Source: an uncultured bacterium
Lineage (GTDB): Bacteria; Cyanobacteriota; Vampirovibrionia; Gastranaerophilales; Gastranaerophilaceae
Reading direction: 5' to 3'
Length of the DNA stretch: 63,095 nucleotides
Assembly: GCA_949284715.1 (NCBI GenBank)
Contig: CASDWH010000019.1
Span: 1 to 63,095 of the forward strand
Part shown: piece after piece, positions 45,359-53,036 of the stretch
Position numbering within the stretch: position 1 is the first letter of the stretch
Layout of the letters: every line of letters starts with the position of its first letter
The notes under the pieces: generated by a model
What the model was told of the DNA's origin: nothing
What the model saw: only the letters and a program-made list of their open reading frames with translations
The model's database searches: none
Program-made: the position numbers and the translations under genes

Positions 45359-46330
45359 TTATCCTGCGGCGTTCTCAAGCACGGCCATTCTTGTATAAAC
45401 CCCGTTTTGTGCCTGCTCCAGTATTGTTTTGCCTCTGGGCGAGTCAAGAAGTTCTGATGAAATTTCAATGTCGCGGTTAACAGGCCCCGGATGCATTAGA
45501 ATTGCATTTGGCGCATATTTTTCAAGCCGTTCGGGGGTAAGGCAGTATTTTGCACTGTAATTCTTTGCCATCTCTGTTTCTTCGCCGTTTAAACGTTCAG
45601 TTTGGATTCTTAGCAGCATGACAACATCTGCACCGGTGATTGCAGTATTATAATCATCCTCCCATATTACGTTAAATTCTTCTTTATTTTTCGGTGTAAA
45701 ATATTCCGGTGCGAAGAAATGAACATTTGCACCCATTTTATTAAGCAGCGCCAGATTTGATTTTGCGACACGTGAATGGCTTACATCACCTGCTATAACA
45801 ATCTTTTTTCCTTCAACCGTGCCGAGTTTTTCAAGCATTGTCATATAATCTAAAAGAGCTTGTGTGGGGTGGGCGCTTTTACCGTCACCGGCGTTTATAA
45901 ATGACATGGGAAGTTTTACTTCTTTTGATATCCTATCTGTCATATCGTCTTCTTTGTGGCGTAAAATGACGGTATTAACACCCATATAGTACAGATTATC
46001 GAGAGTATCTTTGAGAGTTTCTCCTTTTGATAAGGAGGAGGTTTGTACATTAAAATCTATCAAGTTCATACCTAATTTTTGTGCAGCTATTGCAAAAGAG
46101 CATTTTGTTCTTGTTGAGTTTTCAAAGAACATTAAACAGGCGGTCTTGTTAGAACAGGAGCTTGCACGGTAAAGCCGTTCACCAAGCCGCGCGAAGTCGC
46201 TTATTCCGCTTGTATAATTAATTTCTCCGCGCGCAGGATCCTGAGATGCGGACTTGAACTCTGCTGCGCGGTTTATTATTGCTGTAATTTCTTCTTTTGT
46301 AAGTCTTTTAATATCAATTAAATTTTTCAT
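45359..46330 (-). CDS. pyrB: aspartate carbamoyltransferase catalytic subunit
   Basis: A 323-residue transcarbamylase joining carbamoyl phosphate and aspartate. FFENSTRTKCSF (carbamoyl-phosphate loop), SLSKGET, HPTQALLDY and MHPGPVNRD are the family motifs. No pyrI regulatory gene is adjacent, so allosteric control by CTP through PyrI is unlikely; control is probably at transcription (see attenuator). Confidence 0.97.
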   Translation of the reverse strand: MKNLIDIKRLTKEEITAIINRAAEFKSASQDPARGEINYTSGISDFARLGERLYRASSCSNKTACLMFFENSTRTKCSFAIAAQKLGMNLIDFNVQTSSLSKGETLKDTLDNLYYMGVNTVILRHKEDDMTDRISKEVKLPMSFINAGDGKSAHPTQALLDYMTMLEKLGTVEGKKIVIAGDVSHSRVAKSNLALLNKMGANVHFFAPEYFTPKNKEEFNVIWEDDYNTAITGADVVMLLRIQTERLNGEETEMAKNYSAKYCLTPERLEKYAPNAILMHPGPVNRDIEISSELLDSPRGKTILEQAQNGVYTRMAVLENAAG

Positions 46331-46348
46331 ATTTTATTTCCTTATAAA

Positions 46349-46915
46349 TCATTTACCTTCTCTGCTTCCGGGTTTTACAACCGGAATACCGGCCTTGCAG
46401 AGCGGACAATCTTCCGGTTTGTAAGTGACGGGGTCTATTTGAAGTACAGACTTGATATTAAGCCCTGTTTTGCCGCAGGTTCTGTCTACAATGCAGCCTA
46501 CCGCCGCAATTTCCGGTTCAAAATCTTTTATTGCTTCAATTGTTTCTTTGATTGTTCTTGTCGTTGTTATAACGTCTTCTATTATAACAACTTTTTCACC
46601 TTTTTTAAGCGAATAACCGCGCCTTAATTGCATTATACCGTCTTTTCTCTCAACAAACAGATTTCGTTTGCCGGCCTGCTTTGCCGTTTCATATCCGATA
46701 ATAACAGCCCCGATTGCGGGTGATATTACTGTATCAAATTCAATACCATCAAGACTTTTAACAATAAGTTTTGCGATTTTTTCCGTGTATTCCGGATACT
46801 GGTAAAGTTTTGCACACTGAAAATATATATCTGAGTGAAGTCCTGATGTAAGACAAAAATGTCCTTTTAAGACTCCTTCTGTTTTTTCTAATAATTCTAA
46901 TGCTTCATTATTCAT
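46349..46915 (-). CDS. pyrE: orotate phosphoribosyltransferase
   Basis: A 188-residue type I phosphoribosyltransferase converting orotate and PRPP to OMP. The PRPP loop is VVIIEDVITTTRTIKE. Unlike compact PyrE proteins, the C-terminus carries an extra CPLCKAG motif; such a Cys pair is seen in some homologues and its role is unclear. The start overlaps the pyrD stop by eight bases. Confidence 0.95.
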   Translation of the reverse strand: MNNEALELLEKTEGVLKGHFCLTSGLHSDIYFQCAKLYQYPEYTEKIAKLIVKSLDGIEFDTVISPAIGAVIIGYETAKQAGKRNLFVERKDGIMQLRRGYSLKKGEKVVIIEDVITTTRTIKETIEAIKDFEPEIAAVGCIVDRTCGKTGLNIKSVLQIDPVTYKPEDCPLCKAGIPVVKPGSREGK

Positions 46916-47825
46916 TTCTTAATGCTCCTTTCAAATCATTAAGCGTGTTAAATCCGTTTTTATCCATAAAATTATATAATTCTGAAACCAGTTTCCCTGC
47001 AATATCCGGATGTGTAAAGTTAGCGGTGCCGATTTGTACGGCATCAGCGCCGGCGGCAAAGAATTCAAAAACATCGTTTAGTGAATAAATACCGCCCATG
47101 CCTATTATAGGGATATCCAGCACTTTGCTAAGCCGTAAAACTGCACTGAGAGCGGCGGGCTTGATGCCGAGTCCTGAGTAGCCGCCTGTTACCTGTTCTT
47201 TTCTAAACTTGCCGTTCTCAAAATAGAGCTTTATGCCGCACCCTTTGAGTGTATTTATTGCAGAAACAGCATCTGCACCTGCATTCTGGCAGGCGATTCC
47301 TAATTGTTCAATGCTTGTAACATTCGGGGTAAGTTTGACTATTAAACACCCGCTGTATATTTCTCTTACAGATTTTACAAGTTTTTCTAAACCTTTTTCA
47401 TCTACTCCGAATTCAAGACAGCCGTGTTTGACATTAGGACATGAAACGTTAAGTTCAATCATTTTTATGCCTGAACTTTCACACAGCCCTGCAAGCTCAA
47501 TGTATTCTTCAATAGTTGAGCCGGCAATATTAACAACAAAATTTATTTTTTTATTTAAAAGCATCGGCAGTTTTTCTTTTAAAAATCGTTCTATACCAAT
47601 ATTTTCCAATCCTATAGAATTTACCAAGCCGCATTCTGTTTCAATAATTCTCTGTCCGGCATTACCGGCACGGGGCTTCAGGGTAATAGCTTTAGTAACA
47701 ATTGCACCTAATGATGCGAGGTTTGTAAAATCTTCGTATTCTATGTTGTAGCCGTATGTTCCTGAGGCGGTCATTATCGGATTTTGTAATTGCAGCAGTC
47801 CATGGCTTACGCACGTATTAATCAT
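46908..47825 (-). CDS. pyrD: dihydroorotate dehydrogenase, class 1B catalytic subunit
   Basis: About 305 residues from ATG 47825, chosen because GGAGGCGGG precedes it; a longer frame to 47912 lies inside pyrK. A TIM-barrel FMN enzyme with PIMTASGTYGY, NSIGLENIG, ELNVSCPNVKHG (Cys base), GLGIKPAAL, GMGGIYS and the phosphate-binding IGTANF. Class 1B works with PyrK and NAD, fitting an anaerobe. It overlaps the pyrK stop by eight bases. Confidence 0.95.
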   Translation of the reverse strand: MINTCVSHGLLQLQNPIMTASGTYGYNIEYEDFTNLASLGAIVTKAITLKPRAGNAGQRIIETECGLVNSIGLENIGIERFLKEKLPMLLNKKINFVVNIAGSTIEEYIELAGLCESSGIKMIELNVSCPNVKHGCLEFGVDEKGLEKLVKSVREIYSGCLIVKLTPNVTSIEQLGIACQNAGADAVSAINTLKGCGIKLYFENGKFRKEQVTGGYSGLGIKPAALSAVLRLSKVLDIPIIGMGGIYSLNDVFEFFAAGADAVQIGTANFTHPDIAGKLVSELYNFMDKNGFNTLNDLKGALRNE

Positions 47826-48579
47826 ATTTCCCGCCTCCGTAGAATACTTCTTTTGCATCAAAAATCGTTCCTTCTTTGCATACAGCAGCGTTTCTGATAG
47901 TTCCGTTCTCATTAATTTTTATCACACACCCGCGGCATGCTCCGACAGAGCAGCCCATCATACTTTCCATCGAAACTTGACAGTTTATGCTTTTTTCTGA
48001 GGCAATTTGTGAAATAAGCTTCATCACAATAATTGGGCCGCAAACGCATATATTATCCGGTGAATGTTCTTCTATAATTTGTTTTGTGTATTCAACAATA
48101 CTGCCTTTGAAGCCTGAACTGCCGTCATCTGTAGATATGTAATCAATAGATGTAAATAATTCTTCCGGAATTTCTGCTTTTGTCTTAAATCCGGCAGCAA
48201 ATTTCACATTGATATTATTTTTTTCAAGTTCTTTTTTAAAGTAGTAAACCGGCGCAATTCCGACACCCGCCCCGATTAAAAGGTTTTTGTTTCCGCCGGT
48301 AAAAGAATTGCCGAAAACTCCTGTAAAATTAACCCTTTCTCCTTCTTTTAATCCGGCAAGGTATTTTGTTCCTTCGCCGCGGATTTTATATAAGATTTTT
48401 ATTGAATTACCTGTGTTATCCAGAATACTAATCGGGCGGCGGAGAGTTTTATTTGGAATAAGTATTGATATAAATTGCCCCGGTTTGGAAACAATTCCGC
48501 CCGGGGTTTCTAAATCCATTATATACAGGCTGCTGCTTGCCTGTCTGTTATATTTTATTTTTCCTTCAAGCTGTTCCAT
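47818..48579 (-). CDS. pyrK: dihydroorotate dehydrogenase electron-transfer subunit
   Basis: A protein of about 253 residues linking PyrD to NAD through FAD and a [2Fe-2S] cluster. The FAD-binding RRPISIL and NAD-binding GAGVGIAP...CGP segments are followed by the cluster ligands in MMGCSVGACRGC and a later AVC. ATG 48579 (MEQLEG) follows GGATAGGTGG; the frame begins two codons earlier. It is the first gene of the pyr operon, directly after the attenuator. Confidence 0.93.
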   Translation of the reverse strand: MEQLEGKIKYNRQASSSLYIMDLETPGGIVSKPGQFISILIPNKTLRRPISILDNTGNSIKILYKIRGEGTKYLAGLKEGERVNFTGVFGNSFTGGNKNLLIGAGVGIAPVYYFKKELEKNNINVKFAAGFKTKAEIPEELFTSIDYISTDDGSSGFKGSIVEYTKQIIEEHSPDNICVCGPIIVMKLISQIASEKSINCQVSMESMMGCSVGACRGCVIKINENGTIRNAAVCKEGTIFDAKEVFYGGGKYD

Positions 48580-48595
48580 TACCACCTATCCTTGT

Positions 48596-48627
48596 AAAAA
48601 AAAGAGAAAAGCAAATACTTTTCTCTT
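48596..48627 (-). terminator. pyr operon attenuator (intrinsic terminator)
   Basis: On the minus strand AAGAGAAAAG pairs with CTTTTCTCTT around a six-base loop and runs into eight Ts. It lies between the leader ORF stop and the pyrK ribosome site, so it must be read through for the operon to be expressed. Confidence 0.85.
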
Positions 48628-48633
48628 TTTCTT

Positions 48634-48678
48634 TTAGAAGTAAACAAATTTAGTATGAAAAACATCTGTAAATTTCAT
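48634..48678 (-). CDS. pyr leader peptide
   Basis: A 14-codon ORF, MKFTDVFHTKFVYF, with AGGATGG upstream of its ATG. It ends six bases before the terminator stem and is rich in U-containing codons (TTT, GTT, TAC, TTC). The layout (short promoter leader, U-rich leader ORF, terminator) matches the logic of enterobacterial pyrBI attenuation. There RNA polymerase pausing at U tracts under low UTP lets the ribosome close up and block the terminator. Too small to have another obvious function. Confidence 0.65.
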   Translation of the reverse strand: MKFTDVFHTKFVYF

Positions 48679-48696
48679 AATTTCACCATCCTGCTT

Positions 48697-48725
48697 ATTA
48701 TCTCAAATGATTTATTTATCGTCAA
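48697..48725 (-). promoter_or_regulatory. pyr operon sigma70-type promoter
   Basis: Minus strand TTGACG (48720-48725), 17-base spacer, GATAAT (48697-48702). The predicted start near 48690 leaves about a dozen bases before the leader ATG, enough for AGGATGG. Confidence 0.75.
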
Positions 48726-48755
48726 TAAAAGGTAAAGTTTTATTAAGCTGAAAAC

Positions 48756-49199
48756 TTAATTTTCAAGCTCCCGTTTAATATCTTCCGAGTAAACATGGAT
48801 GATTGGTGAATTTTCATCTTTTCTCAGATATACGTCTTTAATACCAGCCTGTATGATAAATCGTTTGCATAGAATGCAGATAATATCGTGGCCCCAGATA
48901 TACATAGTTGAATCTTTACACCGGTCTTGCCCTGCCTGAATAATAGCATTTTGTTCGGCATGTATTGAGCGGCAGGTTTCGTATTTTGTGCCGGAAGGAA
49001 TATTATTTTTAATTCGGTAACACTCCCCGCGTTCGTAGCAGGATTCTACACCGCTCGGGGTTCCGTTGTAACCTGTTGCTTTGATTTTTTTGTCCTCACC
49101 AACAATAACGGCGCCGACATTTGCTCTTAAACAGTTTGAGCGGGAGGCGCATGTTTTTGCAAGATCTAAAAAATAATCAATCCAGGGTTTGATTCCCAT
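48756..49199 (-). CDS. dCMP deaminase
   Basis: A 147-residue zinc deaminase converting dCMP to dUMP for thymidylate synthesis. HAEQNAI (His and catalytic Glu) and the ICILC Cys pair form the metal site; ATGYNGTPSG and the extra Cys in the CYERGECYR loop are typical of the family (ComEB-like). ATG 49199 (MGIKPW) has GAGGATTT upstream; the longer frame to 49250 is unsupported. It is the neighbour upstream of the pyr promoter, on the same strand, in a pyrimidine gene block. Confidence 0.93.
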   Translation of the reverse strand: MGIKPWIDYFLDLAKTCASRSNCLRANVGAVIVGEDKKIKATGYNGTPSGVESCYERGECYRIKNNIPSGTKYETCRSIHAEQNAIIQAGQDRCKDSTMYIWGHDIICILCKRFIIQAGIKDVYLRKDENSPIIHVYSEDIKRELEN

Positions 49200-49324
49200 T
49201 GTTAAATCCTCTTTTTCTCTATTCTGGCATGCCAGCGGGGGGGGAATCAATAGAAACTGGGAATATTTTTACAGTTTGTTATAAATATTTTGCATATATA
49301 GAGGGAAACCCGGTAATAAAGCTC

Positions 49325-49430
49325 CTTTCCCCAGTTTAGAGTAGGCCGGGATGGGGGCGGTTTTTATGTGTTTCCCCTCCCTACCCCTCCCTACCTCTAA
49401 CCCCGCCCCAAGTTGGGGCGGAAAACCAAT
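49325..49430. repeat. GC-rich repeat related to the 236-620 array
   Basis: AGGCCGGGATGGGGGCGG matches the reverse complement of the CCCCCATCCCGGCCT core of the first array. CCCCTCCCTACCCCTCCC and CCCCGCCCCAAGTTGGGGCGG recall its other half. A single unit in the opposite orientation, upstream of the permease gene. Confidence 0.65.
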
Positions 49431-49452
49431 AAATTTATGATAAAATCAAATT

Positions 49453-50315
49453 ATGACAAACCCGTGCAGATATTCTAAATTGGATGTTTTTATTCTGCTT
49501 GCACCGGCATGTGCCGGTATGCTGATATTTGTTATCATTCCGATAATAATGTCTTTTGCTATAAGTTTTTTGCGATGGGATTTTTTGACATCCCCGGAGT
49601 TTGCGGGAGTGGGAATTATGTAGAAATATTTACAAATCCTGAATATATTAAGATTTTTTACAATACATTAATTTATTCATTTTGTGTAACGTTTTTTGGC
49701 GTGAGCCTTCCTCTGCTGGCGGCATATCAGGTTTATTTGCGGTTTCCGTTCTCAGAAGGCTTTAAACTGATTACTTTTTTGCCGTATATTACGCCTATGG
49801 TTGTTCTGGGGAGTGTATGGTGCTGGATTTTTGACCCCGGGGCAGGGCTTATTAACACGGTTTTTAATACTGAATGTAAATGGCTGTATGATAAGGGTTT
49901 AGCTATGCCGATTTTGATATTTGTATCTGTATGGAAACTCTTCGGGTATAATATAATGCTGTATCTGACGGGATTTGCCGGTGTTAACCGTTCTTATTTA
50001 GAGGCTGCAAAAGTTGACGGAGCAGGAGATTGGAAGATATTTGCAAAAATTCTTCTGCCTAATATAATGCCTGCTGTGCTGTTTGTGGCTGTTACGACGC
50101 TAATAGCGTCTTTTCAAGTGTTTGATTTAGTGTATATAATGACGCGGGGCGGGCCTGAGGGGGCTACAGATGTGCTGGTTTATAGTGTTTATAGGGAAGG
50201 GTTTGAATATTTTGAGGCCGGTAAATCATGCGCGCTCGGATATATTTTATTTTTCATGCTTATGGTTGTAAATTTTGGATGGAAAGGCTTTTGGGGCTTT
50301 TTTAAAAATAGATGA
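49453..50315 (+). pseudogene. sugar ABC transporter permease, frameshifted
   Basis: A MalF/UgpA-type permease split by a one-base deletion. The frame from ATG 49453 encodes KLDVFILLAPACAGMLIF, FVIIPIIMSFAISFLRWDF and stops at TAG 49621. From about 49614 the next frame continues NYVEIFTNPEYIK to the normal C-terminus at 50315. The junction is GTGGGAAT (49609-49616), where one G seems lost. The EAA loop (EAAKVDGAGDWKIFAKILLP) and several membrane helices are intact. No binding protein, second permease or ATPase is nearby. Either a real pseudogene or a homopolymer sequence error. Confidence 0.7.
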
Positions 50316-50475
50316 TATAAAAAATTATAAATGTGGTATTAAACATGTAGTGTTTTGGAACATTAATATGTTGACTAAATTAATAAAATTTAATATAATC
50401 TGGATATAGTAAGGAAAAAAATAAGAAAAAGAAGCTTTATAACCGAGTAATCGAGAAGAGAAAGGAACATAACAG

Positions 50476-51192
50476 ATGAGAAAACTAGGATTCACATTGG
50501 CGGAAGTACTTATAACCTTGGGTATTATAGGTGTAATCGCGACATTAACATTACCGACCTTGATGTCAAACACAGCGGAGCGAGAGTATTCGACCGCGTT
50601 AAAGAAAGCAATAAGTGCATTAACAGAGAGTGTACAAATGCAGGTAGCACTGGAGAATATCAGCTTTGATGAGATGGTTGACGCCAGTGACGATACAGAT
50701 ACAGAGATGAATTCTTTATACGCTTTTTTATGTAACAGAATGCAGACTGAAAAATATGCAGCTAGTAAAGCTGAAGCTTGTGATGATAATCTTGGTGCTG
50801 ATGCATCAGGAGATGAGCCGGCTTGTTTAGGATATGGTTCTATGATGGGACAAGGTAATGTTGCAATGTTCTTCCGCGATGGTTCTGCTATAATATACAA
50901 AGCGGCGGATGTTATTTCTACAAATAAATGTACAGATGCAATGGGAGAAGAAGTTAATTGTTTCAAAGTTGTATACGATGTAAACGGATTTAAAAAACCA
51001 AATATGTTAGCTAACTGTGCTGGTCAAAATGGTCGTGCAAAAGATCCATCCGGGTATGTTACGGCTCAAGGGGATGCAACCGAATGCGATTCTAAAAACT
51101 TTGTTGCCCGTGACCAGTATCCGGTTGTATTACGTGGTGTAGGTGCATATCCTAATTCACCGGCGGCAAGATATATGTTCAACAGAAAGTAA
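50476..51192 (+). CDS. type IV pilin-like protein
   Basis: A 238-residue prepilin. A class III signal MRKLG|FTLAEVLITLGIIG (cleavage after G5, Glu at +5) leads the hydrophobic assembly helix. The globular part is large and rich in Asp, Ala and Cys (seven Cys, probably disulfides), with YDVNGFKKPN near the end. It is probably a pseudopilin or minor/major pilin exported by the type IV pilus machinery. GAAAGGAAC precedes the ATG. pilT follows 450 bases on, on the other strand. Confidence 0.9.
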   Translation: MRKLGFTLAEVLITLGIIGVIATLTLPTLMSNTAEREYSTALKKAISALTESVQMQVALENISFDEMVDASDDTDTEMNSLYAFLCNRMQTEKYAASKAEACDDNLGADASGDEPACLGYGSMMGQGNVAMFFRDGSAIIYKAADVISTNKCTDAMGEEVNCFKVVYDVNGFKKPNMLANCAGQNGRAKDPSGYVTAQGDATECDSKNFVARDQYPVVLRGVGAYPNSPAARYMFNRK

Positions 51193-51219
51193 TTTGTTGA
51201 CTGTATAGATAATTTACAA

Positions 51220-51250
51220 GAAGGGGGCTGTAAAAATTACAGCCCCCTTC
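51220..51250 (+). terminator. hairpin after the pilin gene
   Basis: GAAGGGGGCTGTAA / TTACAGCCCCCTTC, a strong stem 27 bases past the stop. The T-rich run is delayed, so termination strength is uncertain. Confidence 0.6.
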
Positions 51251-51283
51251 CCATTATAGTTATATAGCTTCTTTTTCTTATTT

Positions 51284-51490
51284 TTCCGCAAACTCAGTGG
51301 AGAGGTTTCACATCAGATTGTGTGCAGAATAGCACACAACCTGATGTTGACACACCAAAGGTCGGATTTGAAAAGCGCATTGTCGGCGAGGCTGAAGGCG
51401 TTTGCGAAGGCAAATGCCGAAATGCCGTTTTATGCAGGCAAGCAAGATTTCTTCAAAATTGTCATGTTTTGACTTTTTTGAGTCCTCTTA
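51284..51490 (+). repeat. dispersed repeat, copy 3 (full form)
   Basis: The longest of three copies: CCGCAAACTCAGTGGAGAGG, TTTCACATCAG at the left, an internal TTGTGTGC-AGAATA-GCACACAA hairpin, GGCAAATGCCGAAATGCCG, and the right end GCAAGCAAGATTTCTTCAAA, ATTGTCATGTTTTGACTTTTT. Copies 1 (19028) and 2 (30962) are shorter versions. No transposase is present. Confidence 0.75.
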
Positions 51491-51525
51491 TATTAAATTT
51501 TATTAATTTAGTTGGTGCTAAAAAA

Positions 51526-51563
51526 CAGGCGGCATGCTTACCCAACGGTAAGCATGCCGCCTG
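51526..51563. other. long perfect hairpin between pilin and pilT
   Basis: CAGGCGGCATGCTTACC pairs perfectly with its downstream complement around a four-base CAAC loop. The outer flanks GGTGC/GCACC can extend the stem. It may act as an additional terminator or RNA end. Confidence 0.6.
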
Positions 51564-51590
51564 AATGTCCGGCACCTTTAAACTAAAAAA

Positions 51591-51621
51591 CCTCCGTCTG
51601 ATAAAATTCTACAGACGGAGG
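51591..51621 (-). terminator. pilT terminator
   Basis: Minus strand CCTCCGTCTG / CAGACGGAGG followed by TTTTTTAG, just past the pilT stop. Confidence 0.85.
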
Positions 51622-51641
51622 CTTTTAAAATATAAACTATA

Positions 51642-52709
51642 TTACGCTTGCAGGCTTCTTTTAAACTCTTCCGGCCGTGAAGAACGCGAAAGAGCATCTT
51701 CAAGAGTAATTTTTTTCTTTAAATACAAATCTTTAAGCGACATTTCAAGAGTCTGCATACCAAATCCTGCGTTTGTTTGCATTGTTGAGTAGATTTGAGC
51801 CGCTTTAGATTCTCTGATAAGGTTTGCAATCGCCGGAATAACAAGCATTGCCTCCTGAGCCATAACACGGCCTTTTTTAGAACCGTCAGCTTGCAAGAGC
51901 GGCAGCAGAGTTTGCGCAAATACAGCAATCAACGAGCTTGAAAGCTGAACACGGATTTGCTGCTGCTGGCCTTCCGGAAAAACGTCTATGATACGGTCAA
52001 TCGTTTGTGAGGCTGATGAAGTGTGCAGGGTTCCAAATACAAGGTGGCCTGTTTCAGCAGCGGTCAATGCTAAACGAATTGTATCAAGGTCACGCATCTC
52101 ACCAACCAGAATAACGTCAGGGTCTTCACGTAATGCGGATTTAAGAGCGTTTGCAAACGAACGTGTATCCTGTCCGAGTTCTCTCTGGTGGATGATAGAA
52201 CGTTTTGATGTATGAATAAATTCTATAGGGTCTTCAATAGTAAGAATATGTTCTGCTCTTGTTTCATTAATATAGTCAATCATTGCGGCAAGAGTTGTTG
52301 ATTTACCTGAACCCGTAGGCCCTGTAACAAGTACCAGCCCGCGCGGTTTTTCGGCAATCTTTCTTACTGTTTCAGACAGGCCTAAATCTTTAAAAGACGG
52401 AACCTTTGATGAAATAACCCGGAAACACGCTGCATAATTCCCTTTATCACGGTAAAGGTTACAACGAAAACGGCTCAAGCCGGGAATTCCATATGAAAAG
52501 TCAAGTTCCCAATCTTGTTCCAATCTCCTGCGCTGTTCCTTGCTTAACATAGGAAACAGTAATAATTCTACATCTTCCGGTTTTAGAGGCGGTACATCCA
52601 TACGCTGCAATATACCATCGACACGGACAGCCGGAGGTAAACCGGCAGAGATATGTAAATCGCTCCCTTTCGCTTTTACAACGAACTCTAAATATTTTTC
52701 AATTAGCAT
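51642..52709 (-). CDS. pilT: type IV pilus retraction ATPase
   Basis: A 355-residue hexameric secretion-type ATPase that disassembles the pilus at the inner membrane. N-terminal PAS-like domain (KGSDLHISAGLPPAVRVDG), Walker A GPTGSGKSTT near residue 130, Asp box EDPIEF, Walker B DPDVILVGEMRD, His box TGHLVFGTLHTSSA, and the PilT-specific AIRNLIRE-like segment (AIANLIRESK). It implies twitching or pilus-based uptake, partnering pilins such as 50476-51192. The 327 bases upstream (52710-53036) contain a TATAAT near 52994 but no gene I can see. Confidence 0.97.
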   Translation of the reverse strand: MLIEKYLEFVVKAKGSDLHISAGLPPAVRVDGILQRMDVPPLKPEDVELLLFPMLSKEQRRRLEQDWELDFSYGIPGLSRFRCNLYRDKGNYAACFRVISSKVPSFKDLGLSETVRKIAEKPRGLVLVTGPTGSGKSTTLAAMIDYINETRAEHILTIEDPIEFIHTSKRSIIHQRELGQDTRSFANALKSALREDPDVILVGEMRDLDTIRLALTAAETGHLVFGTLHTSSASQTIDRIIDVFPEGQQQQIRVQLSSSLIAVFAQTLLPLLQADGSKKGRVMAQEAMLVIPAIANLIRESKAAQIYSTMQTNAGFGMQTLEMSLKDLYLKKKITLEDALSRSSRPEEFKRSLQA

Positions 52710-53036
52710 TTTTACCTCTAATTATATAAATAAAACTCAATTCTCAATTTGATTATACCATTTAACCGCAAAATTGCAAAGAAAATTTATATTATTTAGT
52801 TCAGTTAAATTATATAAAGGGCGTAAAACCTTATAACAGCTTTTTAAAAGTTTGAGAGAAAAATGTATATTTTCCCGCGGCTTCTTAGATATACAAATTG
52901 AATTTTTTAAGTTAAAATATTGACTATATGGAAAAGAAAAATTCTTAGGCTGAAACCGGAACTGTAGGAGCCTTTTTACATCAGCAGCTGCGGTATAATA
53001 TCAGGTTTATGCCTTGCTCGTTTGGAAGGGAGAATT

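Noticed and set aside
51322-51564. 80-codon ORF downstream of the pilin
   Set aside because: It consists of dispersed-repeat copy 3 and a hairpin; the same repeat elsewhere is not open.
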